Assembly (NCBI RefSeq): GCF_030272615.1
Contig: NC_081408.1
Location: 769,135,336-769,199,335, forward strand
DNA: 64,000 nucleotides
Direction of reading: 5' to 3'
DNA from: Cryptomeria japonica
Lineage: Eukaryota; Streptophyta; Pinopsida; Cupressales; Cupressaceae
This document shows, one piece after another, positions 34,586-45,950 of this stretch. The stretch's first letter is position 1. The number at the start of each line of letters is the position of its first letter. The translations under genes and the position numbers were made by a program. The notes under the pieces were generated by a model. It saw only the letters and a program-made list of their open reading frames with translations. It did not search any database and was not told the DNA's origin.

Positions 34586-36310
34586 CTATGTGTAAAACCT
34601 GCAAAGGTGCATGCTGTTGATAGGATCCTCCAAAGGTTCACCTTCTGTAGTTGAGAGCTGATATGCCCCAGATCCATATACTGCTGTAATAATGTAAGGA
34701 CCAAGCCAGTTTGGTTCAAACTTGCCCTTCTTCTCTCTGTCTTGCTGATTCTTGGGGTTTTCTCGGAGAACCAAGTCACCTACCTCAAATGTGCGAGGCT
34801 TGACTTTGTGATTGTAGTTGCATTGTTTCTTGACTGAATGATGTGTAGCTTGAGTGTCTGTCTTCCTTGATAAAGGAACTGAGATAGGATTACTAGTGTG
34901 TGGACTACACAGGCCCGTATGCGTGTCACCTGAAGAAGTTTGGGCATCCCTGATAACAAAGTCCTTCGAGGAAACTCCATTAAAAGTCCATGATGTATCG
35001 CTAGAAGGGGATGGATGTGTGGAACAAGTGGAAGAGTTATGAAGGCTTATGCTTGTGAAAAGAAGTGAAAGTAGGATAGCATGATGGAGACTTAGGATCA
35101 ACAAGTATGCTTTTTGACTTAAAATTGTAGAACTTTTGCCCCCAGTTATTTTGGTGTTAGGGGAGATCAACTCTTGTTCTTTTTGCTTCATATGAGTTTT
35201 ATCCTTGACTTTGATTTTTGTAGAGTCCAATAGCTTTTGATCTTGATTTGGACTGAAGCACTTTTCTTTATTTTTGACTTTTAAATTTTTCTTTTCAAAG
35301 CTTGATTTTTGATCCCTAATGAGTAAGGGCTTTTGTGATTCTTGTTGATCCAAGTCTGGGAGTGGAGTGGAAATGGAATGAGTGGATGAAATGGTAAAGC
35401 TATGTGAGTTCTCAAGAGGGCTAGCGATACGCTCATTAGATTCTTCACTGAAACCACTCTTAGGACTATTGATATCAAGAGATGCTTGCACCACTAGAGG
35501 AGATTTGCATTCAAACTTAGTAGCCAGAACACTAGGTGGTTCACACCCAATTCCTTGCAAATTGTTTATAGATTGTTCCTGTAGACTGAATACCTTAGGA
35601 GATAGTGGGAGTTGGTCAACATGAAATATATACTCACCACATCCCAGGTCTTTAATCTTGAACTTTTCTTTTAGATCTGCTTGTTTGGATGTAGAAGCTT
35701 TTAAGGATTCAGGATCCACGTATGCCGATGAAGGAACAGCTTCGCGATTGACTGGGATTGTTGTTTCTGATTGAGGTTGCAGATTGTTGCAATATATGAA
35801 TGGATTTGGATATGCTTTGATGGTCACTTCAACTCCATTGTGTGGAAACTTGATACATCGATGATATGTAGATGGGACTGCGCTCATCTCATGAATCCAT
35901 GGGCGTCCCAAGAGTATGTTGTATGTGAGATCGATGTCTAGGACTTGACAAACCACATCCTTTGTAACTGGCCCAACTCTGAGAGGCAAGGTGACTGTAC
36001 CTTTGGATGAACGCTCTTCATCATCATATGCTTTGATGGTAATTTTGTTTGTAGAATTCACAGCTTTATCAGAATATCCCAATTGTTTAATGGTGCTCAA
36101 TGTACAAATGTTTAGACCTGCTCCTCCATCTATCAGGACTCGCTTTATTCGATGTTTATGTATGAAAGCTTCAACGTGTAAAGGTGCATTATGTGGCTGA
36201 CTTATGGAGGCGTCATCGGCTTCTGTGAACGTAAGGGAATGTGGAATGGAAAGTTATCCCACCATGGCTTGAAACTGGTCCACGTTCAGATTAGTAGGGA
36301 CAACAGTGTC
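34586..36310 (-). CDS. Protease fused to integrase C-terminus (deletion product)
   Basis: An open frame of 504 codons covers 36100-34586; the protease begins further upstream (VLIDGGAGLNIC near 36130). It reads KITIKAYDDEERSSKGTVTL, VCQVLDIDLTYNILLGRPW and HRCIKFPHNGVEVTI, a Ser/Lys-rich linker (SFEKKNLKVKNKEKC), then a jump to KPRTFEVGDLVLRENPKN and NSMHLCRFYT, the last 80 residues of integrase. The G-patch, RT, two RNase H domains and integrase core are missing. That the frame remains open across the join suggests a recent deletion or selection. It could act as a protease only. Confidence 0.78.
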
Positions 36311-36312
36311 TC

Positions 36313-38680
36313 TCAAGATTTTGTCAAGAATGGATTTATGTGCAGGGGATATGCTAAGAGCTCAAGGATGGAAATGAGCGCGGGTGTCTTCCCTAACTGT
36401 TCTACAAGGTCGTATTCAGGCTTGGTTGATGAAGGATTGGTATTCTTAGTGGAGGCACCTGGCAACGTGATTTTACCTTGATGAGTTGTAACATGACATT
36501 CAGAGGTATGCTCAGAAGAAGATCCCACACCTTTTAGGACAATCTTGGGTCTCTGAGAAGGATTCTCAGGATTTTTGTTCTTGATAGTAATAGTAGAGAT
36601 ATGATTGTCCATCGAGATGTGGTTGATAGTTGAGTCATAGTTGTAAGGTGCTCTAGTATAGTTGGCTTGATCATCTGTGGCTTTAGCTTTTCCCTTGTCA
36701 TGTTTTGGGAATGGTTCCTTAAACATCTCATGTTCTTGATTAGACGAATGTCCCTCAATCTCAATGTCACCTCTATCAATGAGATCCTGTATGATGTTCT
36801 TCAGTCGATGACAATTTCCTGTCTTATGACCCTTGCTCTTATGAAATTCACAATATTCATCATCATTCCACCAATTCGGCTTAACCTTTGGTTCATATGG
36901 AGGAAAATCTGGAACTGTGATTACCTTGTTTGCCACAAGCTTCTTGAAAACTGACTCAAGTGGTTCTCCCAATGGAGTGTACTTCCTTCGTGATCTAGAA
37001 GTTGTTTGAGTATTCACTTGATTGTTTGTAGAACTTGATCCCGAAAAGATGAATTTGGGTCGCACTGTGTTGGCATCAACAACACCATCATTGACTGTGT
37101 TCTTATTTTTATTCCAAAATCTTGGCTTGTCTTTTCCTTTAAAGTCATCTTTGTTTTCCTTGAATATCTTAATGACTCCTTGTTCAATTAAGACCTTTTC
37201 TGTTGCTAAGCCCTTTTCAATAACATCCTTGAAGGTGGACAAACAAGCTTTCCTTAGATCATAGCCAATGTCCTTGTTAACATTTTGTGTGAACATCTCT
37301 ACCATTTGTTTCTGTGGAATACAAGAGCATCTGCTAGCTAGATTTCTCCATCTTTGCAAAAATGATGCAAAAGACTCTCCCTCTCTTTGCTTGGTATTGC
37401 ACAAAGTAGTGATTGATATGTCTGTCTCTATATTGTAGGAGAAATGTTGAATAAATGCCTCTGCTAAGTCACCCCATGACTTAATACCAGGAGGTAATTG
37501 AGAAAACCATTCCATAGCTTGATCGCCTAAGCTCTGTGGGAACAACCTCATCAAGTATGTTTCTTCTGCCGCTACCTCAATGCAAGCTGTGAAGAATTGT
37601 CTTATGTGTGCCTTGGGGTCTCCTCTCCCTCTATATTTGTCAAATTTTGGTGTCACAAAGTGTGCAGGAAATGGAGGCATTGGGATGCTCTTATCAAAGG
37701 GATAAGGACATATATCTCTCATAGTGTATGTAGGTTTTGATGTACTCATGTCCTCCATTTTCTTTTGTAAATCTCTAATTTGTTGCTCCAAATTATTCTT
37801 GGGAGGAGATTGATTTCTTGTTGCATACCCCATGTTTGAAACACCCATTTGAGGAGGAGCTTGTTGCATGTATGGATGATACTGATCGTAGACATGTCCA
37901 TATGGAGGTCTATATTGTTGCGACATGTATGGAGCACTTGGCATAACTTCTTGTTGGGGAACCCCATATCTGTTTTTGTGTGTATATACCATATTCAATA
38001 GGCATTTCATTTTCCATTGTGTTGCCCCCAATTTTGGCATGAGGTCTCCTTGTGTCAAAATTTTGAGGATGTCCTTGAGTATCCACTTGTTTTGATTGAT
38101 TCATACCTTGAGCATGTGATTGAGCATAAGGCCTCCATGAGGGTCTTTGAGTGTAAGTATCATATGCTTGAGCTTGTGTATGTGGGATTGCTGGTTTTTG
38201 AAGCAAAACTGATGGTGACTCCGGCATCATATTATTTGGTCCTCTATTTCCTCCACTATTTGGTCTCCTTTGATCCATGTTGGGTTGAGTTTGTTGTGAG
38301 GGTCGACTTTCCATAAGTTGAGATAAGTCAAAATCATGCGGTATTTTAGCTCCACTTTGTGCCATCATGTTTAGAAAGTATTGACGATCTCTCCTCATTA
38401 TCTCTTCAACCAATCTATTGAATTGAGGATCCATTATGGATTCTTGTATGTCTGCTGATAGTATTGAAGAATTGTCAACTGTGTCATTGTGTGTAGCATT
38501 GTTGTTTATAGTGTTTGCGCTTTCCACATTTGGATTGTGTCTATAAACATTCATATCTGGTAATGTAGTGTGCTCAGGATTGTAGAATAGATCATTGTCA
38601 TACTCATAAGAACTCATGTTTGCGGATTCTTGAGCTTCTTTAGCTATTCTCCTAGATTTTTGAAGGCGGGTTTCAACCAT
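36313..38680 (-). pseudogene. Gag of internal Tat derivative (one frameshift)
   Basis: Starts MVETRLQKSRRIAKEA at 38680 and runs in one frame to about 37970, where an indel moves reading to the frame of 38058-36313. The gag domain follows (RDICPYPFDKSIPMPPFPAH, ETYLMRLFPQSLG, MEWFSQLPPGIKSW, SFASFLQRWRNLASRC). The knuckle is CEFHKSKGHKTGNC. It ends near ISILELL, just before the protease. It is clearly homologous to the outer gag and shows Arg where that one has its TGA. Confidence 0.85.
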
Positions 38681-39419
38681 GAACTAGGTGTTTGACCAAT
38701 ATGTGAGAGACTAGATGAAAAATATGAAAAGAGTATGGAAGACCAAGAGTTGTATGGAGTGTAAATGAATCTTGGAGTGTACTTGCAATGTCCAAAGTGT
38801 AAGACCAAGTATGTAAATAGTAGAGTAGGTGTGACTTCCAAAGAGAGGATAGTTTCTCTTGATGAGGTAAGCTGACCTTGACTCTAAGTAAGACCAAATG
38901 AGACCCAAAGGTAAGAAACCTTGATGAGGGACCACTTAGCAAAGTGTAGTTGTATGTAGTGTGTTGACAAAGTATGATGAGGACAAGCAAGTGACCTTTT
39001 GACTCAAGTTTAGACAAATGTGAATGTAAAATGAGATGTGAAGCAATGATGGACTATGTGAGACCTTAGAACAGGCTGAATGCTAGATGAAATCTGAAGA
39101 GACAACCTAGGAAGCTCAAGTATGCCGAAACTGATTTCTTTTGTTTGTTGGACTGTGAAATTTTTCCAATTTGTGAAGTTTTTGGTGGTGACCAAATCTA
39201 AATGTTTGACTATTTTTCGTGACAAGAGGACACAATGTTGATGAGGACTCAATGTTTGCAAGTGTTTAGACTGACAATGACTCCAAGAAAAGTGTGTTGT
39301 TTGATGTAAAATTGTTTTGCATACACTTGAAGACACAAAAGACACAATGTTTTGCTATTTGGTCTTGATTGTTTGAATGTTTAACATAAGTCAAGCACAA
39401 TTCTTATGGCTGGCCAAGA

Positions 39420-39850
39420 CAATAGTTGTTGATCCCACATGGGGTTTTACCCCCGAGGCTACGCTATTCAGAGCGGATACTTAGATGCTTGACCTCACTG
39501 GCTCCACCCTCGGCACTCACTTCTCGGGTCAGCCAAGCATCAGTCCCCATGAAAACTCCCCATGGCGAACTTTGTATCTCTACTAAGAACCGTATGTGTG
39601 TGGGCCGCTACCAGAGGTCCGACCTCCTGCCCCAACAACTAGAAGGATTTGGGCCTCTAAAACAAAATGGTGCTAGTAAGGGCATCCGCTCGTGTGGCCA
39701 TACATGCGGCACTTTCAGCTCTGTAAATACAGAAGGCTCCCAGCCGGTAGGGGTTACGCCCTACAACTGATCAAATAAATTTGATCAAACGGGTTTATGG
39801 GGAGACATAGTGTCGGTATGAACTAATCAACACACGTTATTCATAGTTTT
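39420..39850 (-). other. Conserved leader module, second example
   Basis: Matches 2395-2830 in the sense of its own element. It includes CGAGGCTACGCTATTCAGAG and CTTGACCTCACTGGCTCCAC on +. A 114-codon open frame on + here (39426-39770) comes from this conserved RNA-like block and has no protein resemblance. Confidence 0.65.
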
Positions 39851-40284
39851 CACCATGAATACATTTGATTATAGTGGTTCGGATGAGGTGGGTTTTCCTC
39901 GCTACCACTTAGGTCGTTCTCTTCTCACTAGTAGTCCTAATGACCACACGGGAAGACAGGCCCTCTAAAGATTGAACAAAAAGAGCCTATTGCTCAAGAC
40001 ACAAAAGACAATGATTCAATTTTAGTGCACCAATTGAAGTGTTTACTAGTCTATGAAAACAAGGCACACAATAAAAATCCAAAAACCCTTGCCAAGGATC
40101 TGCAACAAATATTTATTAGTAGTTTGGATTGTTTGGAATAATCACCCATTCCTGCAAGCACACAAGTTAGGTAAATTTTAGATCCAAAAGACTTTGTGAA
40201 ATAGGGGCCTTCAATAATGCGTTTTGTTGACCAATTCAAAGATCTGATTCATCATAAAAAAAGACCACCTGTAAAATTTCAAGA

Positions 40285-41150
40285 GATTTCCAGAAATGTA
40301 AGAAAATCCAAAAACATTGCTAATTTGCTCCAAAAATTAATTTTTTTATGAAAAATCATAAAAAATTCATATAAAATGCAAAATCGATTCAAAAAATCTG
40401 AAATTTTTACTGGAGAGTCCTTATGGTCTTCCAAACCTGCACAAAAATTTTTCTGCAACAAATCCAAGCAGTTTGTGAGATATGAGTAAAATAATGCAAA
40501 ACCCTAATTTTCAAAGATCTGATTTTTGAAGAATAATTTTGCATCAAATTTAAAATAAAAAATAACAGATCCTATTTATAATTCTGAGAGATTTCCAAAA
40601 ATGTAAGAAAATCCGAAAAATTTGCTAATTTTCTCTCAAAATTAATTTTTTATGAAAAATCATAAAAAATTCATATAAAATGAAAAATCGATCCAAAAAA
40701 TCTAAAATTTTTACTGAATCTTTCTGATACTTTTCCTGACCTGCAAAAAACATTTTATGTCAAAATTTGAAGCCATTTGTGAGATCTGATCAAAATAACG
40801 AAAAACCCTAATTTTTAAAGATCCAATTTTTAGGGAAATATTTTGCATCAAAATTAAAATCACAAAGAATAGATCCTATGTATAATTATGAAATATTTCC
40901 AAAAATGTAAGAAAATCCGAAAAATTCTCTCATTTGCTCTCAAAATTAATTTTTTATGAAAAATCATAAAAAATTCATAGAAAATGAAAATGTGCTCCAA
41001 AAAATTTTAATTTTGACTTGAGAGCTCCTGATACTTTCTTCAACCTGCAAAACAAATTTGGTGCAAAATTTCCAAGCCGTTTGTGAGATATGATCGAATA
41101 TCTCCAAGATCTTGATTTTGTGTCCAAAACCCTAGCTGCACAAGGTTATT
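40285..41150 (-). repeat. ~300-bp tandem repeat in Tat leader
   Basis: GATTTCCAGAAATGTAAG and its variants recur at about 40285, 40590 and 40890, each followed by TTAATTTTTTATGAAAAATC and AACCCTAATTTT. Three diverged copies, A/T-rich, non-coding. Confidence 0.8.
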
Positions 41151-41225
41151 CTCCAAATTGTTTTACAAAATAGAAATATAGGGTTAGAAAAATTTGCAAA
41201 AAACATAGATCTAAGAAAAATCCAT

Positions 41226-41243
41226 GTCCCACGGGGTGTGCCA
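41226..41243 (-). other. Primer binding site of internal Tat derivative
   Basis: On - the sequence TGGCACACCCCGTGGGAC follows the LTR end after three T, exactly as in the outer element (TGGCGCCCACCGTGG). Confidence 0.72.
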
Positions 41244-41246
41244 AAA

Positions 41247-42032
41247 TGTTTATGGTGAAAATGGATAACAATAATAACAATATTGAAAGGCTAAATGAAT
41301 TCAACCACCAAACCCTAGCCTAACAATGAACAAAGATCCACCATAACATATGAAGATAACCTAAGACAATGCAAAATAACTCAAAATCACAAAGATTATA
41401 CCATCACATGTCCAATAGGGTTTTGATCTCCATTCTTCCTATCTCCATTGATCTTGCTTGATATACTTGCTCTCAGATTTTAATATGCACAAGAGCTCAA
41501 CAAAGAACGGAATGTGGTTGCAAGTAGGATCGTAGTGTAGCCAAGTACTCCAAAATCAGTCATTGGGATTTTGTCATTAGGGTTTGACAATGAAGAAAGC
41601 ATCTCCTTAAATAGAAGACACAATAAGAAATGGAGGGTTAAGATTGAGAGGTGTAAAAAGAGAGGTCGGCTAGGATTAGAGGGTAGGTAAAGGAAATAAT
41701 AAAATAATGAAAGAGGTAGGTAGTGTATGAATTAAGAGATGAATGACATGTGTCATGGGTAGAAAAAGCTAATGAATTAATTAAATAAATAAAGATTTAT
41801 TTAATTAATAGAAGAAGTAGGACAATTAAATAAATAAAATATTTATTTAATTTAGGAAAGGGATAATTTAAATAAATAAATGTATTTATTTAAATGTGAA
41901 ATAAGGCTAGAAGAGGATAAATGAATTAATTAAATAAATAAAGATTTATTTAATTAATAGAAGAATTAGGCTTAGATAATTAAATAAATAAAATATTTAT
42001 TTAATTAAACATGACAATTTTGGGTGTCTACA
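41247..42032 (-). repeat. 5' LTR of internal Tat derivative
   Basis: 786 bp; on - it starts TGTAGACACCCAAAATTGTC and ends CACCATAAACA. AT-rich with ATTAAATAAATA runs like the outer LTR, but a different family. No second copy is present in the window. Confidence 0.83.
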
Positions 42033-43179
42033 GAAAATGCTCAACATGTGGAAAATTTTGACATAGGAGGTGAAAATGTGGAAAACTTTAACATTGAAGG
42101 TGGAATTGCTCAACCAAGTGAACCATATGTAACACCTAATTACTTTAGAAATGAATACCCTCTCATGGATGAAAGACAAATTCCAAATCCAAGACCTTCA
42201 AGAACCCCAAAATGGTTATTTGAAATCGATGAGAACATTATTGTGAATCTTGAAGGCAAGAGGTCAACAAGAACCATTTGATTGTGGGCTACACAACTTT
42301 TCAACCAAAATTTTAGCAATAAGACATTGACGAGCAAAGCCAACTCTTTGTTCAATTGCTAAAGATGATAAAGATGAGACCATTGCTAAACAAATTGAAG
42401 ATTAGTATGAACAAAAAGATGGAGAGAAATTCTATTATTGCAAAAAATCTATTTGATGCTCTCAATTTTATTGGAAAGAATACCACAAAAAGAGATAAGA
42501 GAGCCTCTCAAAGAGTGCTTACAACCTCCTTAGTAAGCCATCAATTGTGGAAGGCTCGTCAAATGAGACAAACTTGTGTTGATTTTAACATAAACTGTAA
42601 AACTTTGGATAGAGCACTTGTATGAAGACAAAGACTTGACGATCCACTTCAACAAGATACATGGGCATTTGGTGGGAGGCTTCCACGTGTTGATAGAAAG
42701 TTGACTGACAATGTGAAGGAGGAGATTCAACAATTTTGGCACTTTAATTCTAGAGTGTCACCCAATGTAAAGGACGTTTTGAAATTAAGAATCGGCAACG
42801 GAGACCGCACACCGCATCCCAAACATTTCTTGGAATCAAGCCAAACAATGTTGTACAAAATCTTTTGTGAATTACATCCAACCTTGAAAATATCACAAAG
42901 GGCCTTTGAATCTTTGAAACCATTTTATTGTGTTCCTCTTAAGATTCACAATACTTGTTGTTGCAAGTACCATGTGGAGTTTTCAATGTACCATGAACTT
43001 TTATGTCATATTTGTTGTACAATGCATACTAATAAGATGTTGCAGGAGTGTGGTACAATGCTATTTTTGAGATCATCAAGAGACTTGCAAGATCTATTTT
43101 TTGTGCCCTAGAGATGATGGATGCTATTTCTATAGAAATGATTGTTTGAATTAGAAGTGCTCAAAATGTGGTGGGTTGT
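42033..43179 (+). repeat. 1147-bp duplicated segment, right copy
   Basis: Starts GAAAATGCTCAACATG right after the 5' LTR of the Tat derivative and ends GGGTTGT, continuing smoothly into the rest of the gene. This is the original copy; the left one is the duplicate end. Confidence 0.92.
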
Positions 43180-44688
43180 CAAAGTTTGTTTCATGTTTTC
43201 ATGAGGGCAGCGAACACGAGTTTGGAAAGAATTATGTTGAGAAAAAAAGATACGAGATAGTGAAATATACTTTGAAGAGTGGAGGTGAAGGTTCTAGATG
43301 CGAATTAGTCTCAAGAGAAGTGAGTATTGCTAATTTTATTTTGGATTTTAAGGAAAATCTTTTCTACAAGTATGCAAGGCACACCCATAGGTCTTAGTGG
43401 TTGGATCAACAGTTCAGGATGTGTAAGAACTCTTTCCCGATTGGCACTATTGAATCGGTGGTTGATTTTGTAGAGAACTATACATTGCAACCACATAATG
43501 AGGTATAGTCTCAATACTACAATTTAGTCCAGATTGCTATTTTTGTTCACATTACATATAGACATGCTCCTGATAGTATAGAAGAGGATAGGAAGATAAT
43601 CAGGGAGTATCATTTTTATATGAGTGATGATAGATCACACTCCTCCGAGTATGTGCAACATTCTTTCGAGAATTTTTTTGAGTTCTTGCATGAGAAAGAT
43701 ATTGCAATTGACCGATATATAATATGGTTAGATAATTGTACGGGTCAATTCAAGAATGCCCATATGTTTTATTGGTTGATTAGAATGCATGTAGAGAGGC
43801 GTATACCTCATATTTGGTGTTTTTTTTGAGGCAAGACATGGGAAGGGAGAGCATGATGGAGCAGGCGCATGTTTAAAGAGAGCTCTAGTTAAGGAGCAAT
43901 TGAGGATTTCAGGTGCAAATTTCTCTGATGCATATTCTATTGTTGATTGGTGTAGTTCAGTATTGTCACATGGAGGTACTCTTGATTTAGTAGTGAGCAG
44001 ATTGTTTTGGTTGGTTGAGGAGGGAACAATGGGAGAAAGATTGGATTGTCAAACAATTAAAGATTCTTCAAAGATGCATTCATTTCTTAGCTCAGATGCA
44101 AGTACATGGACCATTTGGACACAAGTGTTGGCTTGTTTTTGTCAGAGTTGTGTTCGGTGTGATTGGGATCAACGCGAGTCAAGTGAGTGGGTTGATACGT
44201 GGCTTCCCCACTATCTAACTCCTTTATCTCAAACAATATCCTTGTCAAACGATGACATGGAAATTTCACTTGAGTATGATCATCTATCAGATCTTGTACA
44301 ACCAGGACTTTTTGCAATTGTCGCACTGCAAGGGAATGAAGAGAGATCAAAATATTGGTTGGCACGATGTGTACAGGGAAAACAAAAGCTAACACAACCA
44401 GTGATAGATGATGACGGGTTCACATATCCTACAGGTTCAGTTGTTGTTGTGGGAACTTGGTTGCAAACATACATGATTAGAAAGAATGGCATACCTACAT
44501 TTGAAGACTATGAAAGACACAAAACCATTATAATGTAATCACACCTTATTATAGCTACAAATGTCAAGTTGTTGAAGCATCAAGCAAAACCAAAGACCAA
44601 AGAGCTATGGACAATGACTACTGCTGATCATGAAGCAATACTGGATACTCTTAAGCAAAGAGATGACCCTTTAGGCACACTTGAGTAG
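42033..44688 (+). pseudogene. Transposase-like gene, second copy and 3' part
   Basis: 42033-43179 repeats the first copy; 43180 onward is unique and completes the gene. After a T-run frameshift near 43098 it reads CPRDDGCYFYRNDCLN and KCSKCGG, a likely zinc-binding block. Then follow IDRYIIWLDNCTGQFKNAHM near 43730 and, after a second T-run frameshift at 43823, ARHGKGEHDGAGACLKRAL. A long C-terminal part runs to 44538 and, past a TAA, to TAG at 44688. An Asp in DNCTGQFKN and the HGKG..DG..KR block are plausible active-site regions of a DDE-type nuclease; the family is unassigned. In-frame TAGs occur near 43156, 43395 and 43506. Confidence 0.72.
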
Positions 44689-45950
44689 TAGGTCTTTAAT
44701 GGTGTCTTATTTTTTTTTATCATGCATTTCATTTCAAACAATGATCAGTAAACCTTAATGATCAAGTTTGTTACGTGTATATTAAGGATGTGTTGAAAAT
44801 GCAGGTCTATTGATAAATGTTTTTTTTTGGCAACACAGTTTTTGCATGCACATAGTGGGTACACTCGATATAATCAGAAGCGATGTATTTTTGCAACACG
44901 ACTTATTATCATGCATTTGATGAGCTTTACAATTTTTGTTATTAGAGAACACTATTTGACAATTTTTGATTATATAATTATCGCAAAACATTTATTCTCA
45001 TGTAGGTCTTTTTGATGATATACAATAGTATCACATTATGATTTTTGCATCAACATAGTGGGTTCTATTGATATAATTCAAAGGGATGTATTTTTGTGGT
45101 ATATAATTTGACCTTTTCATTTATTATCATGCATTTCAGTTGAAGTGATTATCATGAAGGCTCTATGTTCATCCATGCATTTTATGTGTAGACTAACAAT
45201 TCTTAAAAATATAGGTTCATGCTAGATCATTCGTTGTTGACAAGACCCTCTCTTGGTGATGGTACATATTCCTTTGTGCATTCATGAGATTAAATTTTGT
45301 GCATAAACATTAAGTCAAGTGAATGTATTGCTATTTAGAAATGACCATATCTACCATCGTCTTCAACCATGTAGAGAAATGTAGTGAGAAGGGCTTTAAT
45401 CAACATGCGTCTTTCTTCAAAGTTATGCTTGTATACTTTGCAGAGAAACTGGTAAGTTTCGTAATTATACAATCTTGTGCGTCTTAAAAATGTTTCAAAT
45501 GATCTATTTATAATTTTCCAAACTAATTTGTATAAGTGTTATAATTTGTTTCTTGTAGCACATTCATTCTGCATAAAAAGGTTACTTATTTTGGTCTTCA
45601 TTTATATGCAGGCATTGTTGTACGTAAGTTTTTCTCATAGGACATGAGGATGTCTAATGCAGATGAAGTGGGATGTTTTATTTGTATATGGATGTGAATT
45701 GATGTAACACTGTTATGATGATATACAATGTCCATGAGCAAATTGGTTTAGTTATATTGATGATAATGTCCATGTATCTGTACATGAGTACATTGGTGTA
45801 GTTGTATTGATAATGAAAAAAAAAATCATGTTTACATATCCCTTCATGGATGTCACATGCAAGTGTAATGGTAATTATGTGTATACAATACATGAAAATA
45901 TTGATGATCATTATGTGTCTGTAGTGTAATGCTTGTTTATATATAATTTT
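44689..45950. other. Intergenic stretch after the transposase-like gene
   Basis: No gene. A segment with CATAGTGGGT...GATATAAT...GATGTATTTTTG occurs twice, about 200 bp apart (44850 and 45050). The rest is AT-rich. Confidence 0.55.

Larger units (their letters stand above)
38681..41225 (-). other. Leader of internal Tat derivative
   Basis: Non-coding leader between PBS and gag. It carries the conserved module (39420-39850) and three copies of a ~300-bp repeat (40285-41150). No gene seen. Confidence 0.6.
31434..42032 (-). mobile_element. Internal Tat derivative, minus strand, 3' LTR lost
   Basis: A Tat element on - with 5' LTR at 41247-42032, PBS, long leader, gag (38680-36313), protease fused to the integrase C-terminus (36310-34586), a spacer and an antisense mobile-domain ORF on + (32485-32900). 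RT, both RNase H domains and most of integrase are missing, so it is non-autonomous. Its left end stops near CTTTGAAACAA (on -), a sequence that in the outer element lies about 50 bp before the 3' LTR, so the tract and 3' LTR are gone. It sits inside the transposase-like gene. Confidence 0.85.

Noticed and set aside
39426-39770. 114-codon ORF in the leader of the inner Tat element
   Set aside because: The conserved block also occurs in the outer element, where the frame is not kept, so conservation is at RNA or DNA level.
30287-43179. 1147-bp direct repeats as LTRs of a new element
   Set aside because: They are coding sequence of the transposase-like gene, lack TG..CA ends, and the true LTR of the inner element is at 41247-42032.
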